From assembly GCA_964540765.1 (NCBI GenBank), contig CAZINW010000002.1:36105-100104 (forward strand): 64,000 nt of DNA, given 5' to 3'. Within the stretch, counting starts at the first letter, position 1. The number at the start of each line of letters is the position of its first letter. Below the pieces are notes generated by a model, which had not been told where the DNA came from, searched no databases, and saw nothing but the letters and a program-made list of their open reading frames with translations. Origin of the DNA: CAZJLN01 sp964540765. Its GTDB lineage: Bacteria > Chloroflexota > Anaerolineae > Anaerolineales > Anaerolineaceae. Below, one piece after another: positions 1 to 8,703 of this stretch. The translations under genes and the position numbers were made by a program.

Positions 1-1
1 T

Positions 2-571
2 TCACCTGAACTTGAACAGGAGTTGGGTACCCTTCAGATGGCATCCAAACAAATGCTGGATGCTGCCAACCTTTGGGCTAAGGTAGAAGAGACCGGCATC
101 AACCTGGTAATGGCTGAAGGGTTATCGGCATGTTTGACGGCAGCAGAGGAGGCATTCTTTAAATTCTGGCAGGGATTGATCAACGATACATCGGCTGGCA
201 CGCGCCTGATCGTCCAATACAATCAAGCTGAGCTTTCAGGAACTTACCATCTGCTGCAGCAATTGGCCAGGCAGGCACGCAAGGTTATCCAAGCACTGGA
301 GGTATTATCACGACCAGAGATGGCATTGACGCGCCTTGCACTCAACAGTGCCGGTGACCTGATGTATGCACTTTTAAAGCTTGAAGATGGTTTGAATTCT
401 TTTAATCCACAGTCGCTGGTTCGCACATGGCATCAGCAGTATATTGAATTTCTAAAAATTCCCTCTAAATCTGTCATGCAGGTACAGTTGGCAGGTATTA
501 CTGACAGGCATCCTTTATATGCATGGTTTCACGAGCTTGCACGAGATGAAACTGGTCCTGCCATGATCTGA
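2..571 (+). CDS. Hypothetical protein, 5' end beyond window
   Basis: The reading frame is open from base 2 to the TGA at 569-571, so the gene probably begins left of the window; the first in-frame start-like codons inside it (TTG at 23, ATG at 38) need not be the real start. The visible ~189 residues are mostly amphipathic helix, with no signal peptide, membrane segment or catalytic motif that I recognise. It lies 54 bases before a kinase-fold gene and then a TPR membrane protein in the same direction, so it may belong to the same signalling or envelope operon. Function unknown. Confidence 0.7.
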   Translation, partial: SPELEQELGTLQMASKQMLDAANLWAKVEETGINLVMAEGLSACLTAAEEAFFKFWQGLINDTSAGTRLIVQYNQAELSGTYHLLQQLARQARKVIQALEVLSRPEMALTRLALNSAGDLMYALLKLEDGLNSFNPQSLVRTWHQQYIEFLKIPSKSVMQVQLAGITDRHPLYAWFHELARDETGPAMI

Positions 572-625
572 TAAAAGGTGAAGTGGTAAAATACTCCTCA
601 GAATTTCAATGATTGGAATGACTTT

Positions 626-1636
626 ATGTTGGAAAGCAAATTAGGCATCAAATCTGAGCACTACCTGGCTGAACCGTTGGACACTTGGCTGACCGCAGGG
701 CTGCATGATTACGCCGTGCCCGAAGCTGCGGGGTCGAGTGCGAGAGTCTTCCTTTACAGGGAAACTCATCCAAATAACGCATTCAGAAAAGACCTGGCAT
801 TTAAGGTGATGCGGCATGACAAAATTGCCTATGCAAGCCCTCTCTTCAAACAAGAGCTGAACATCCTGCCTGGCATTGCTGGCAAGAGCGGTCTCACACC
901 CATGCTGCAATCCGGGTTCCTGAAAGTGGATGACCATGTTCACTGGCCTGGTGAACAGGCGCCATTAACTAAAAGTATGGAAATGGAAGCAAGTGGAATG
1001 CAAATTTCCGGTCAGCTGGTTGAATTTGACCCCTCTGAGACAGAAAAAATGCTGGCTGAATTTGATCAACGTCTGTCTGATGGCTGGCTTCCCTTCCTGC
1101 TTTTGGAGCGGCGCTGGGAGGATAATCTTTATCTCTTATGTGATGCTGGATATACCAGGGGATCTTTTTTAAAGAATCTGTCCATGCAGCAGATCCTGCA
1201 AATTGCCATCCAGATTTGTGAGTTGATGAGCCATGCACATGCAGCCGGCGCGATTTACCTGGATCACAAATTGCTTCATTATTATTGGAATGACCTGCGC
1301 AAACAAGTTGTGATGATTGATTGGAATATCGGACGCTGGAATCCAGGCACAATTACACCTGAGAGCATTCAGTTTGACCTGCTGCAGTTCAGTTCGCGTG
1401 CATTGCATCACCTCTTTACAGGCAGGCAGGCGCCAGGCTCAGTGGCAGTAGGAGCCAACCGACCTGAAGAGATTGAAAATGCACCGCGTCAGTACAAAGC
1501 TTCTTATCCATATGACGTACAGAAACGTTTAAATATGGCTGAGATGCAATTCCTCGAAAAAGCCTTAAATGGGGGGTTTGTAAGCGCTGATGAAATGAGG
1601 GAAGCCCTGGAGCAGCTCCTCTCAAGACGACTATAA
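626..1636 (+). CDS. Protein kinase-fold protein with degenerate active site (probable pseudokinase)
   Basis: A 336-residue protein that follows the bacterial Ser/Thr kinase pattern but has lost key residues. The VAIK-like lysine is present (LAFKVMR, K60). The catalytic loop reads YLDHKLLH instead of HRDxKxxN, keeping Asp213 and Lys215 but with His in place of the metal-binding Asn. The DFG motif is DWN (Asp232). No transmembrane segment is seen. The glycine-rich loop is not recognisable as GxGxxG. These changes suggest weak or no phosphotransfer and a scaffolding or nucleotide-sensing role, which is inference. It sits between an unknown gene and a TPR/SH3 membrane protein with short gaps, suggesting one transcript. 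A canonical kinase is encoded separately at 14528-15655. Confidence 0.72.
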   Translation: MLESKLGIKSEHYLAEPLDTWLTAGLHDYAVPEAAGSSARVFLYRETHPNNAFRKDLAFKVMRHDKIAYASPLFKQELNILPGIAGKSGLTPMLQSGFLKVDDHVHWPGEQAPLTKSMEMEASGMQISGQLVEFDPSETEKMLAEFDQRLSDGWLPFLLLERRWEDNLYLLCDAGYTRGSFLKNLSMQQILQIAIQICELMSHAHAAGAIYLDHKLLHYYWNDLRKQVVMIDWNIGRWNPGTITPESIQFDLLQFSSRALHHLFTGRQAPGSVAVGANRPEEIENAPRQYKASYPYDVQKRLNMAEMQFLEKALNGGFVSADEMREALEQLLSRRL

Positions 1637-1676
1637 TGGATGAAATCTGATCGATGATATCTGGAAGGAATAAACT

Positions 1677-3491
1677 ATGTTAAAAGACCTGATCCTTCAG
1701 GCTGGTGAGGTGCTTGGTGGATCTGCACCTGGAGATGAAGAACTTGCCCAGACAGAGAATAATCTCTCCGCATACCTGGAAGCGCTTGCAACCGAACGCG
1801 TATCAGAAGAGGTCAGCTTGGACGAGCTTGAGGATGCCAACCGCATGCTGCGCGAGATCCGCCGGGAACGTGCCAGGCGCCAGGCAGACAACCAGGCGGG
1901 CGACGCGCCCAAGGTGAACAATGCTGAAAAGAATGGCAATGGCAAAGATTATTCTCAACTGAAACGTTCCCCTGTTTTAGATCCGGAAGATCAGGTGGAT
2001 CCACTGCGCAAGTTTTTTCAATCAAGCCATGATCCTGAAGCTGAAAACCTGATGGATCAGGCTGAAGAAGCCTTTTATAAAGGGAATTATCAGGCTGCCA
2101 TCATGCTCTATGAAAAGGTTCTGCAGTTGGAACCTGGATGGATCCGTGCACAGGAGCATCACAGTGAGGCAGAGGATTACCTGCGAACCGGGAATATCCC
2201 GTCGGTTGCGCTTCCCCCTGAAGCCGGTAAAGCTTACGGGAAGGCACAGTCTGCAGCCCGCGTTTTTCGTTACCAGGTGGCATTGACCTATCTGGAAGAG
2301 GCATTTGAAGTCCTGCAGGAATCTGGTGTGAAACGCTGGCGTGAAGGCGAGGAACTGCGCCACGACCTTGAAAACCAGATGCAAGCATATGAGGTTTACA
2401 AAGAGGGATTGGCACTCCTGAATCAGGGTGACCTGGTCGGTGCCTTATCCAAGGTTCAAACAGCTGCAAGTGCTGTTGCCATTCCTGAATATATTGACAA
2501 AGCCAGCGAGATTCGCAGCGACCTGGCTTTGTTAAACGAGATTGGCGATACAGCAGGTGTCAGCGGGCAAATTTCACCTGAGAAGCTGGCAGAAACCAAA
2601 GCCAACCTTGAACGCATGCAAATGAAATATGGCGATATTCCCCAGGTCACACGCTTGAGAAATCGTCTGGACTTGATTGCTCCGGCTGCAGAAAAATTGT
2701 TATTGGACAGCATCCAGCGTGCCAGGAATGCAGCTGCAACCGCTCCAACCCTTGCCAGGGCAAGGCAGTTCTTGAATGAGGGTCAATCCAAGCTAAACCT
2801 GTTGCAGCAATTGGTAAGTGTTGATGACGAGGTGCAAACTGCTGCTTCTGACCTGGAAAGCCTTGAAAATGAATTGAACGGCTACCAGGACTCAGTCGAG
2901 CGGGCAACACATGCGTTTGAATCGGGCAACCGCTTTTTTGCCTTTAATACCTATCGTATCAGTAAACCTGTACGGCAGCGTTTTCCGAACGATCCAGCTA
3001 TCCTGGCTCTCAAACGCAAATTATTGCCTTTTTTTGCCACAGTGATCTTAGGTGGTTTGTTAATCTTGGCGCTTGTCATTGGCGGCTTGTATTTATCCAT
3101 ACGTGCCATCAACAAGGCTGCTGAAGAGCGCCGGTTGGCATTGACTCCAACAGCTACCTTGACGCCAACCATCACGCTGACTCCCACTGAAACACTGACC
3201 CCTACGCTGACCCTGACGGCGACACCCGATTGGTCGCCAACCCCTACAAAAACACTCACACCCACACCCATCATATACGCAGAGGCCATTCGCAATATTT
3301 ATGCGCGCAATGGGTGTTATGAAGGTTTTACAGCGAATGGTCGCATCCCCGAGGGCAGCACGGTGACGCTTTTGCCCATGAAAGAGCGCTTTTTCGACAG
3401 TTTCAACCGGGAATGCCTGCTGGTGGAGCACCGCGGGGAAGGATTTGCCACGATTGGTTATGTCTTGCTGGTTGATCTGGTGATCCCTTAA
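1677..3491 (+). CDS. TPR-containing single-pass membrane protein with C-terminal SH3-like domain
   Basis: 604 residues. The N-terminal ~450 residues are helical and include a TPR-like stretch (around 130-165, with AEEAFYKGNYQAAIMLYEKV). One strong membrane segment lies at about 451-475. It is followed by a Thr/Pro-rich linker of repeated TPT units (about 485-528), then a ~70-residue domain with Cys residues that resembles a bacterial SH3 module. The predicted topology is cytoplasmic TPR, membrane anchor and external SH3, a common Chloroflexi envelope architecture. The ATG follows GGAAGGAATAAACT, a good ribosome site. It probably shares an operon with the upstream kinase-fold gene and could link cytoplasmic partners to the cell surface; this is inference. 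Confidence 0.72.
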   Translation: MLKDLILQAGEVLGGSAPGDEELAQTENNLSAYLEALATERVSEEVSLDELEDANRMLREIRRERARRQADNQAGDAPKVNNAEKNGNGKDYSQLKRSPVLDPEDQVDPLRKFFQSSHDPEAENLMDQAEEAFYKGNYQAAIMLYEKVLQLEPGWIRAQEHHSEAEDYLRTGNIPSVALPPEAGKAYGKAQSAARVFRYQVALTYLEEAFEVLQESGVKRWREGEELRHDLENQMQAYEVYKEGLALLNQGDLVGALSKVQTAASAVAIPEYIDKASEIRSDLALLNEIGDTAGVSGQISPEKLAETKANLERMQMKYGDIPQVTRLRNRLDLIAPAAEKLLLDSIQRARNAAATAPTLARARQFLNEGQSKLNLLQQLVSVDDEVQTAASDLESLENELNGYQDSVERATHAFESGNRFFAFNTYRISKPVRQRFPNDPAILALKRKLLPFFATVILGGLLILALVIGGLYLSIRAINKAAEERRLALTPTATLTPTITLTPTETLTPTLTLTATPDWSPTPTKTLTPTPIIYAEAIRNIYARNGCYEGFTANGRIPEGSTVTLLPMKERFFDSFNRECLLVEHRGEGFATIGYVLLVDLVIP

Positions 3492-3662
3492 TCTTTACCA
3501 GGTGTGATTGAATAATCAGCCTTAATTATTTGACGTTAGTGCTATGCCTGGCGTGGGATCAATCAAAGTCTTCAGTCTGCTGAAGGAATCCTCTCATCGT
3601 AGGGTTAACAGTCAGATGTTTTCAGGTTTATAATTCAGAATCACAATATTGCAGGTATTCAA

Positions 3663-5045
3663 ATGGAAAAATTTGATTCAGCCTATCAGGCAGCCCTGGA
3701 TTATATCTATAGTTTTATTGATTTCAGTCTTAAGCGCAATCTGCGCAATGCGGAAGCCAACTTTAAATTGGATCGCATGGCTCGTTTCATGTCTTTGCTC
3801 GGAAATCCTCAGGATCAGTATAAGATCATTCACGTTGCCGGAACAAAAGGGAAGGGATCCGTCTGTGCATTTTGTGCCAGTGCGCTTAGAGTTGCAGGCT
3901 ACAGGGTTGGTTTGTATACGTCTCCCCACCTCGAGGAATTTACCGAACGCATCCAGGTTAATGGCATTGAAATTGACAAGATTTCCGTGGTTAAACTGGT
4001 GGAAAAGATGAAGGCGGTGGTCACAGAAGTGCCTGACATTACCACTTTTGAACTGACCACAGCCATGGGCTTCCTTTATTTTGCGGAGCAAAAGGTTGGT
4101 GTGGCTGTCCTCGAAGTGGGTCTGGGGGGTAGGTTGGATGCGACCAATATTGTGAACCCGCTTGTATCCGTGATCACATCGATCTCATATGACCATACAG
4201 CTGTGTTGGGGAATACCCTGGGAAAGATCGCATTTGAAAAAGGTGGGATCATCAAACCTGGCAAACCTGTGGTGATCGCCCCGCAGCGTGAAGAAGCCCG
4301 TAAGCGTCTGGTCGCTGTTTGCAGGGAACGGTCAGCACCATTGGTGGAGGTGGGCAAAGATTTCCAGTTCAAAGCTGAAAGCCACTCCCTGCAGGGTCAA
4401 ACCCTTTTTGTATGGAAAAACAGCGGTCAGCTGACAGAAGACCAGGATCCTGCTCTTATTCCGGGAACAGCCACAAATCTGCGCATCCCACTTTTAGGCT
4501 ATCACCAGGTGATCAATGCAGTTACAGCCTATGCAGCCCTCCAAATTGCGAACGATCATGGGTTAACTGTCAGTGATGATGCCATCCAACGCGGTTTTGA
4601 AACAACGAGCTGGCCGGGAAGGTTCGAATTGCTGTGCCTGCATCCGCCAGTTGTCGTTGATTCTGCCCACAACATAGATTCAGCAAAATGCCTCAGCCAG
4701 GCGCTCGATGATTATTTCCCTGGTTTGCCTGTGATCTTGGTGTTTGGCGTCTCAGCGGATAAAGATGTCAAGGGTATTTTGAAGGCATTGCTTCCTAAAG
4801 TGCGCAAAGTGATCACATCGCAGTCCATTCATCCCCGTGCGATGGATGCGAAGGAACTGTTGGCATATGTAAAGCAAAATGATGTACACGCTGAAGCGAT
4901 CGTTCCGATTGAAGATGCCATTCAAACAGCCCTGAACGAGGCTGGTGAGGAGGCTCTCGTATTAATCACAGGGAGTGTATTTGTGGCAGCAGCGGGAAGG
5001 GCAGTATGGCGGCAAATGCAGGTGCCACACGAAAAATGCCAGTAA
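3663..5045 (+). CDS. folC: Bifunctional folylpolyglutamate synthase / dihydrofolate synthase
   Basis: 460 residues of the Mur ligase-like FolC family, which adds glutamate to dihydropteroate and to reduced folates using ATP. The P-loop VAGTKGKGSV lies near residue 60, followed by the family stretch YTSPHLEEFTERI. The folate and metal-binding part AVLEVGLGGRLDATN and the C-terminal domain with VDSAHN are also present. Length is slightly above the usual 420-440. It stands alone ahead of lon, 45 bases away, after a 170-base gap from the preceding gene. It acts in cytosolic one-carbon metabolism, as does the GlyA-GcvT fusion further along. Confidence 0.95.
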   Translation: MEKFDSAYQAALDYIYSFIDFSLKRNLRNAEANFKLDRMARFMSLLGNPQDQYKIIHVAGTKGKGSVCAFCASALRVAGYRVGLYTSPHLEEFTERIQVNGIEIDKISVVKLVEKMKAVVTEVPDITTFELTTAMGFLYFAEQKVGVAVLEVGLGGRLDATNIVNPLVSVITSISYDHTAVLGNTLGKIAFEKGGIIKPGKPVVIAPQREEARKRLVAVCRERSAPLVEVGKDFQFKAESHSLQGQTLFVWKNSGQLTEDQDPALIPGTATNLRIPLLGYHQVINAVTAYAALQIANDHGLTVSDDAIQRGFETTSWPGRFELLCLHPPVVVDSAHNIDSAKCLSQALDDYFPGLPVILVFGVSADKDVKGILKALLPKVRKVITSQSIHPRAMDAKELLAYVKQNDVHAEAIVPIEDAIQTALNEAGEEALVLITGSVFVAAAGRAVWRQMQVPHEKCQ

Positions 5046-5090
5046 ACATGATATGATTGCCCCTTTGCGAGATAAAACTTGGAGAAATTA

Positions 5091-7595
5091 ATGAGTCAAT
5101 ACAATAAATATTCGCCATCAGATGATGACGATCTAAAAGATAATATTCACCAGCGCACGGAGGAGCTTTATCGTGTGAACGACAGGATCCCTGATATGGA
5201 TGGTACTTTCAATGCTCCTGCCGTCGTAATTGAAGATGCCATCGTTTTTCCGCACATGGTTTCACCCATTTACATCCATGATCCTGAATGGCTGGCGTCC
5301 ATCGCTGATGCGCAGGCAGAGAATCAAACGGTAATTGCCCTTGCTGTTGACCCGACTATGAAAGATGCGAACCCGACCACGGTTTTAATTGGTGTGGAAC
5401 TGGCAGTCGGGCGTTTACTTGAGATGCAGGATGGCAGTTATTCCGCGCTGGTGCAAAGCCGACGCAGGGTGGAAGTTCTGAGCATTATTCAAGAGGAACC
5501 CTTCCTGCTGGTTAAAGTCAGACCCATTGCAGAGACTTACCGTTCCACGCAGAGATTAACAGCCTTAATGCGCTCTGTCCGAAACCTGTTTAAGAGTTGT
5601 GTTGAGTTTAATCAAAGCCTGCCTGAAGAAGCCTATCTTTACTCATTGAATCTGTCGGATCCAGGGTGGCTTTCAGATATGATTGCAACAACCCTTTCAC
5701 TCCCCGATGAGCAGCGGCTGGAATTGTTGATGCTGGTTGACCCAGTGGCGCGGCTTAAGCGTCTCAACAAGATCCTGGCTGAGGAACTGGATGTATTGGC
5801 GCTTGAAGATGAGATCCAAACGCAGGTTCAGACCGAGGTTGATCGTTCACAAAGAGAATACTACCTTCGCGAACAATTGCGGGTAATCCAGAATGAATTG
5901 GGCGAAGGTGACATCTGGTCACGCGAACTCAGTGAGCTCAACGAAAAGATTGAAAAGACGCCCATGCCGGAAGAAGCTGAAAAACAAGTGAGACGTGAAC
6001 TTGACCGCCTCAAGCAGATGCCTCCCATGGCACCGGAAGTGGGAATGATCCGGACCTATATCGACTGGATCCTGGATTTGCCTTGGCAAAATGAAACAGA
6101 AGACAACCTGGATGTTGTCAACGCTGAAAAGGTGCTTGAAGAATACCATTATGGACTGACAAAGGCAAAAGATCGTATCCTGGAATACATTGCTGTCCGC
6201 AGTCTTAAACCCAAAAAGAACCGACAGCCCATTTTATGCTTTGTTGGTCCTCCCGGCACTGGTAAAACCTCTTTGGGTCAATCCATTGCGCAGGCGCTTG
6301 GAAGAAAATTTGTGCGCCTGTCTCTGGGGGGGGTGCGTGATGAAGCTGAGATCCGTGGGCACAGGCGTACTTATATCGGCGCCTTGCCAGGGCGCATCAT
6401 TCAAACCATGCGCAGGGCAGGAAGCATCAATCCGCTCTTTATGCTCGATGAAGTTGACAAATTGGGCGCGGATTTCCGTGGCGATCCATCAGCAGCGTTG
6501 CTGGAAGTGTTGGATCCGGAGCAAAATAATAGCTTTTCTGATCATTATCTAGAACTGCCTTATGATCTATCCAAAGTCCTGTTCATCACCACAGCCAATT
6601 CGTTGGGTACTATCCCGCCGGCATTGCTCGATAGAATGGAAATGATTGAATTTCCCGGCTATATCGAGGAAGAAAAACTTGAAATTGCCAATCGTTTCCT
6701 CATTCCACGACAGATTGAAGAAACCGGGCTCGATGAAGATAAGATCGCCTTTCAAAAACCAGCGCTGCAAAAGGTTATCCGCGAATACACTTACGAAGCT
6801 GGTGTACGCAACCTGGAACGCGAGATTGGCAAGGTATGCCGTAAGATTGCCAGAGCCAAGTCTGAAGGGAAACCATTCCCACAGCAGATCACTACAGCTG
6901 CCATCCCCCGTTACCTGGGTCCGATCCAATTCTTTTCAACAGATGCCGAAAGAAAGGATGAAATTGGTGTGGCAACTGCCATGGCATGGACAGAAAATGG
7001 TGGTGAGATCATGCCGGTAGAAGTCTTGATCCTGGATGGCAAAGGCAACCTGCAGATCACCGGGCAAATTGGTGACGTTATGCAGGAATCTGCCCAGGCA
7101 GCCCTGTCATACCTTAAATCCAAATCAGAACTTTACCAGATCGATGAGGATTACTTTGAAGAGGTCGATATCCACCTGCATATCCCTGAAGGTGCCATCC
7201 CGAAGGATGGTCCAAGCGCAGGCATCACCATTGCGACTGCAATGACCTCGGCTGTGGCGCAGATGGCGGTGCGGCATGACTTGGCAATGACAGGCGAGAT
7301 CACCTTGCGCGGGAGGGTTCTACCTGTGGGTGGCATTCGCGAAAAAGTGCTGGCTGCCTATCGTGCAGGGCTTAAGACGGTGCTCATCCCCAGGAAAAAC
7401 GAGAAAGACTTGATTGAAATTCCACAGGCGATCAAGCGCGAGCTGAAATTGATCAGCGTTGATCACATGGATGAAGTGTTGTCCCTGGCACTGGTCGCCA
7501 GTGAGATCAAGGCAAAGCCGCGCGGCACAAGGAAGAAAGATAAAAAGAATGAAAATGCACCCGGAAACCCAGGTGCATCTGAAGAACAGTCTTGA
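5091..7595 (+). CDS. lon: ATP-dependent protease La (Lon)
   Basis: A complete LonA protease of about 834 residues. It has an N-terminal substrate-binding domain (about 40-250), a coiled-coil linker, an AAA+ module with Walker A GPPGTGKTS (near 386) and Walker B LFMLDEVDK, and a C-terminal protease domain. The catalytic dyad is Ser about 709 in PKDGPSAG and Lys about 752 in IREKVLAAY. A longer frame begins at a TTG at 5079, but the ATG at 5091 has GGAGAA five bases upstream and is the better start. The tail is Lys-rich and acidic. A hairpin terminator follows directly. Confidence 0.96.
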   Translation: MSQYNKYSPSDDDDLKDNIHQRTEELYRVNDRIPDMDGTFNAPAVVIEDAIVFPHMVSPIYIHDPEWLASIADAQAENQTVIALAVDPTMKDANPTTVLIGVELAVGRLLEMQDGSYSALVQSRRRVEVLSIIQEEPFLLVKVRPIAETYRSTQRLTALMRSVRNLFKSCVEFNQSLPEEAYLYSLNLSDPGWLSDMIATTLSLPDEQRLELLMLVDPVARLKRLNKILAEELDVLALEDEIQTQVQTEVDRSQREYYLREQLRVIQNELGEGDIWSRELSELNEKIEKTPMPEEAEKQVRRELDRLKQMPPMAPEVGMIRTYIDWILDLPWQNETEDNLDVVNAEKVLEEYHYGLTKAKDRILEYIAVRSLKPKKNRQPILCFVGPPGTGKTSLGQSIAQALGRKFVRLSLGGVRDEAEIRGHRRTYIGALPGRIIQTMRRAGSINPLFMLDEVDKLGADFRGDPSAALLEVLDPEQNNSFSDHYLELPYDLSKVLFITTANSLGTIPPALLDRMEMIEFPGYIEEEKLEIANRFLIPRQIEETGLDEDKIAFQKPALQKVIREYTYEAGVRNLEREIGKVCRKIARAKSEGKPFPQQITTAAIPRYLGPIQFFSTDAERKDEIGVATAMAWTENGGEIMPVEVLILDGKGNLQITGQIGDVMQESAQAALSYLKSKSELYQIDEDYFEEVDIHLHIPEGAIPKDGPSAGITIATAMTSAVAQMAVRHDLAMTGEITLRGRVLPVGGIREKVLAAYRAGLKTVLIPRKNEKDLIEIPQAIKRELKLISVDHMDEVLSLALVASEIKAKPRGTRKKDKKNENAPGNPGASEEQS

Positions 7596-7601
7596 CAATC
7601 A

Positions 7602-7628
7602 AAGAGGGTAACTTGGTTACCCTTCTTT
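7602..7628 (+). terminator. Rho-independent terminator of lon
   Basis: Stem GGGTAAC (7606-7612), loop TTG, stem GTTACCC (7616-7622), then TTCTTTTTT. The right arm overlaps the last codons of the convergent gene ending at 7617, so the two transcripts share this site. Confidence 0.85.
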
Positions 7629-8093
7629 TTTGGGGGGCTGGAACATTCCTCCCTCAGCCTGAAGGGTCTTGATGCCATTTTGAACCTGTGCAATGACGCG
7701 GGTCAACTCCGCTTCAAGATTGGTCAGTGTCTCCGTGACATAACGGTCAGCTTCTTTTTGGGTCATTCCGGCTTCCCTTTTTGCCTGTTCAATGATTTGG
7801 TCTGCTCTTAACTGAGATGCCTGGGTAACATCGCTGCGCTCGATCATCTTTTCGCTCTTCTCGCGGGCAAGGGCTAAAGTTCTGTTGGCTTCTTCCTGTG
7901 CCTGGGCAAGAACGCGGTCGCGCTGAACATTGACCTGTTGTGCTTTCTTGATTTCATCAGGGATGGACACGCGCATTTGATCAATGATATCCATGAAACG
8001 GTTCTCATCCACGATCACGCTGTGAGTCAAAGGGATTGCACGGCTCTCGTTAAATAGTTCCTCTAATCTATCCACCAGGTGTAGAATGTCCAT
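7617..8093 (-). CDS. Coiled-coil protein, DivIVA/ATPase-subunit-like, downstream of coaD
   Basis: 158 residues, almost all helix with heptad character. The stretch AQAQEEANRTLALAREK and its surroundings resemble stalk-like coiled coils and DivIVA-type proteins. There is no signal peptide and no nucleotide-binding motif, so an enzymatic ATPase role is not supported. It is the last gene of the recG-coaD run on this strand, 84 bases after coaD. The stop codon lies inside the shared terminator. Its role is unknown; a structural or cell-division scaffold function is plausible from the coiled coil only. Confidence 0.75.
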   Translation of the reverse strand: MDILHLVDRLEELFNESRAIPLTHSVIVDENRFMDIIDQMRVSIPDEIKKAQQVNVQRDRVLAQAQEEANRTLALAREKSEKMIERSDVTQASQLRADQIIEQAKREAGMTQKEADRYVTETLTNLEAELTRVIAQVQNGIKTLQAEGGMFQPPKKEG

Positions 8094-8177
8094 GTCACCT
8101 CTCCATTTTCTTGTTCAAGGGCCTGTAAAAATTCCTGATCTTTATATATCATTATTATAATGGTTTTCTTGTTTATT

Positions 8178-8702
8178 TCAATCCCGCAGTGAAGATAACG
8201 GCACGTTATGGTCATCTGCATTCACGCCTGTAAACTTTGCCTGCATGGCTTGTGCAACAAAATCCGGCACCATGCTGGAAACATCCCCTCCAAGTGCGGC
8301 AATCTCCTTCACTGTTGATGACGACAGGAAGGTATGTTCCTCGCTGGTGATCAGGGCGATCACGTCCATGTCAGGATCCAATCGTTTATTCGCCAATGCC
8401 ATGCGGAACTCATATTCAAAATCAGAAAACACCCTTAGTCCCCGAACTATGGCGCTGGCTCCAACTTCACGGGCATAAGAGATCGTCAACCCGCTGTAAC
8501 CTTCCACGATCACTCTGGGATCATCCTGGAAAGCCATTTTTACCAGCTTGATCCTTTCCATAGGGCTGAAGAGGAGATTTTTCAGGGGTTTATCGTAGAC
8601 AGCTACCACCAGCTCGTCAAACAATGCCAGGGTGCGCCTTGCTATGTCAATGTGACCGTAATGAATGGGATCAAAAGTGCCCGGGAAAATAACACGTTTC
8701 AT
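8178..8702 (-). CDS. coaD: Phosphopantetheine adenylyltransferase
   Basis: 174 residues of the nucleotidyltransferase superfamily that make dephospho-CoA from 4'-phosphopantetheine and ATP, the penultimate step of CoA synthesis. The N-terminus PGTFDPIHYGHIDI carries the TxGH-type nucleotide site. The C-terminal LSSSTVKEIAALGGDVSSMV matches the family signature. The length is normal (about 160). The ATG begins one base after the recG stop, so it is translated as part of the recG operon. Confidence 0.95.
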   Translation of the reverse strand: MKRVIFPGTFDPIHYGHIDIARRTLALFDELVVAVYDKPLKNLLFSPMERIKLVKMAFQDDPRVIVEGYSGLTISYAREVGASAIVRGLRVFSDFEYEFRMALANKRLDPDMDVIALITSEEHTFLSSSTVKEIAALGGDVSSMVPDFVAQAMQAKFTGVNADDHNVPLSSLRD

Positions 8703-8703
8703 G

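Noticed and set aside
3117..3280. Repetitive ACTCCAACA/TGACCCC-like tract
   Set aside because: It is the codon-level repetition of a Thr/Pro linker inside the TPR/SH3 membrane protein, not a DNA element.
7617..8093. F- or V-type ATP synthase stalk subunit
   Set aside because: Only generic coiled-coil similarity, with no other ATP synthase genes nearby.
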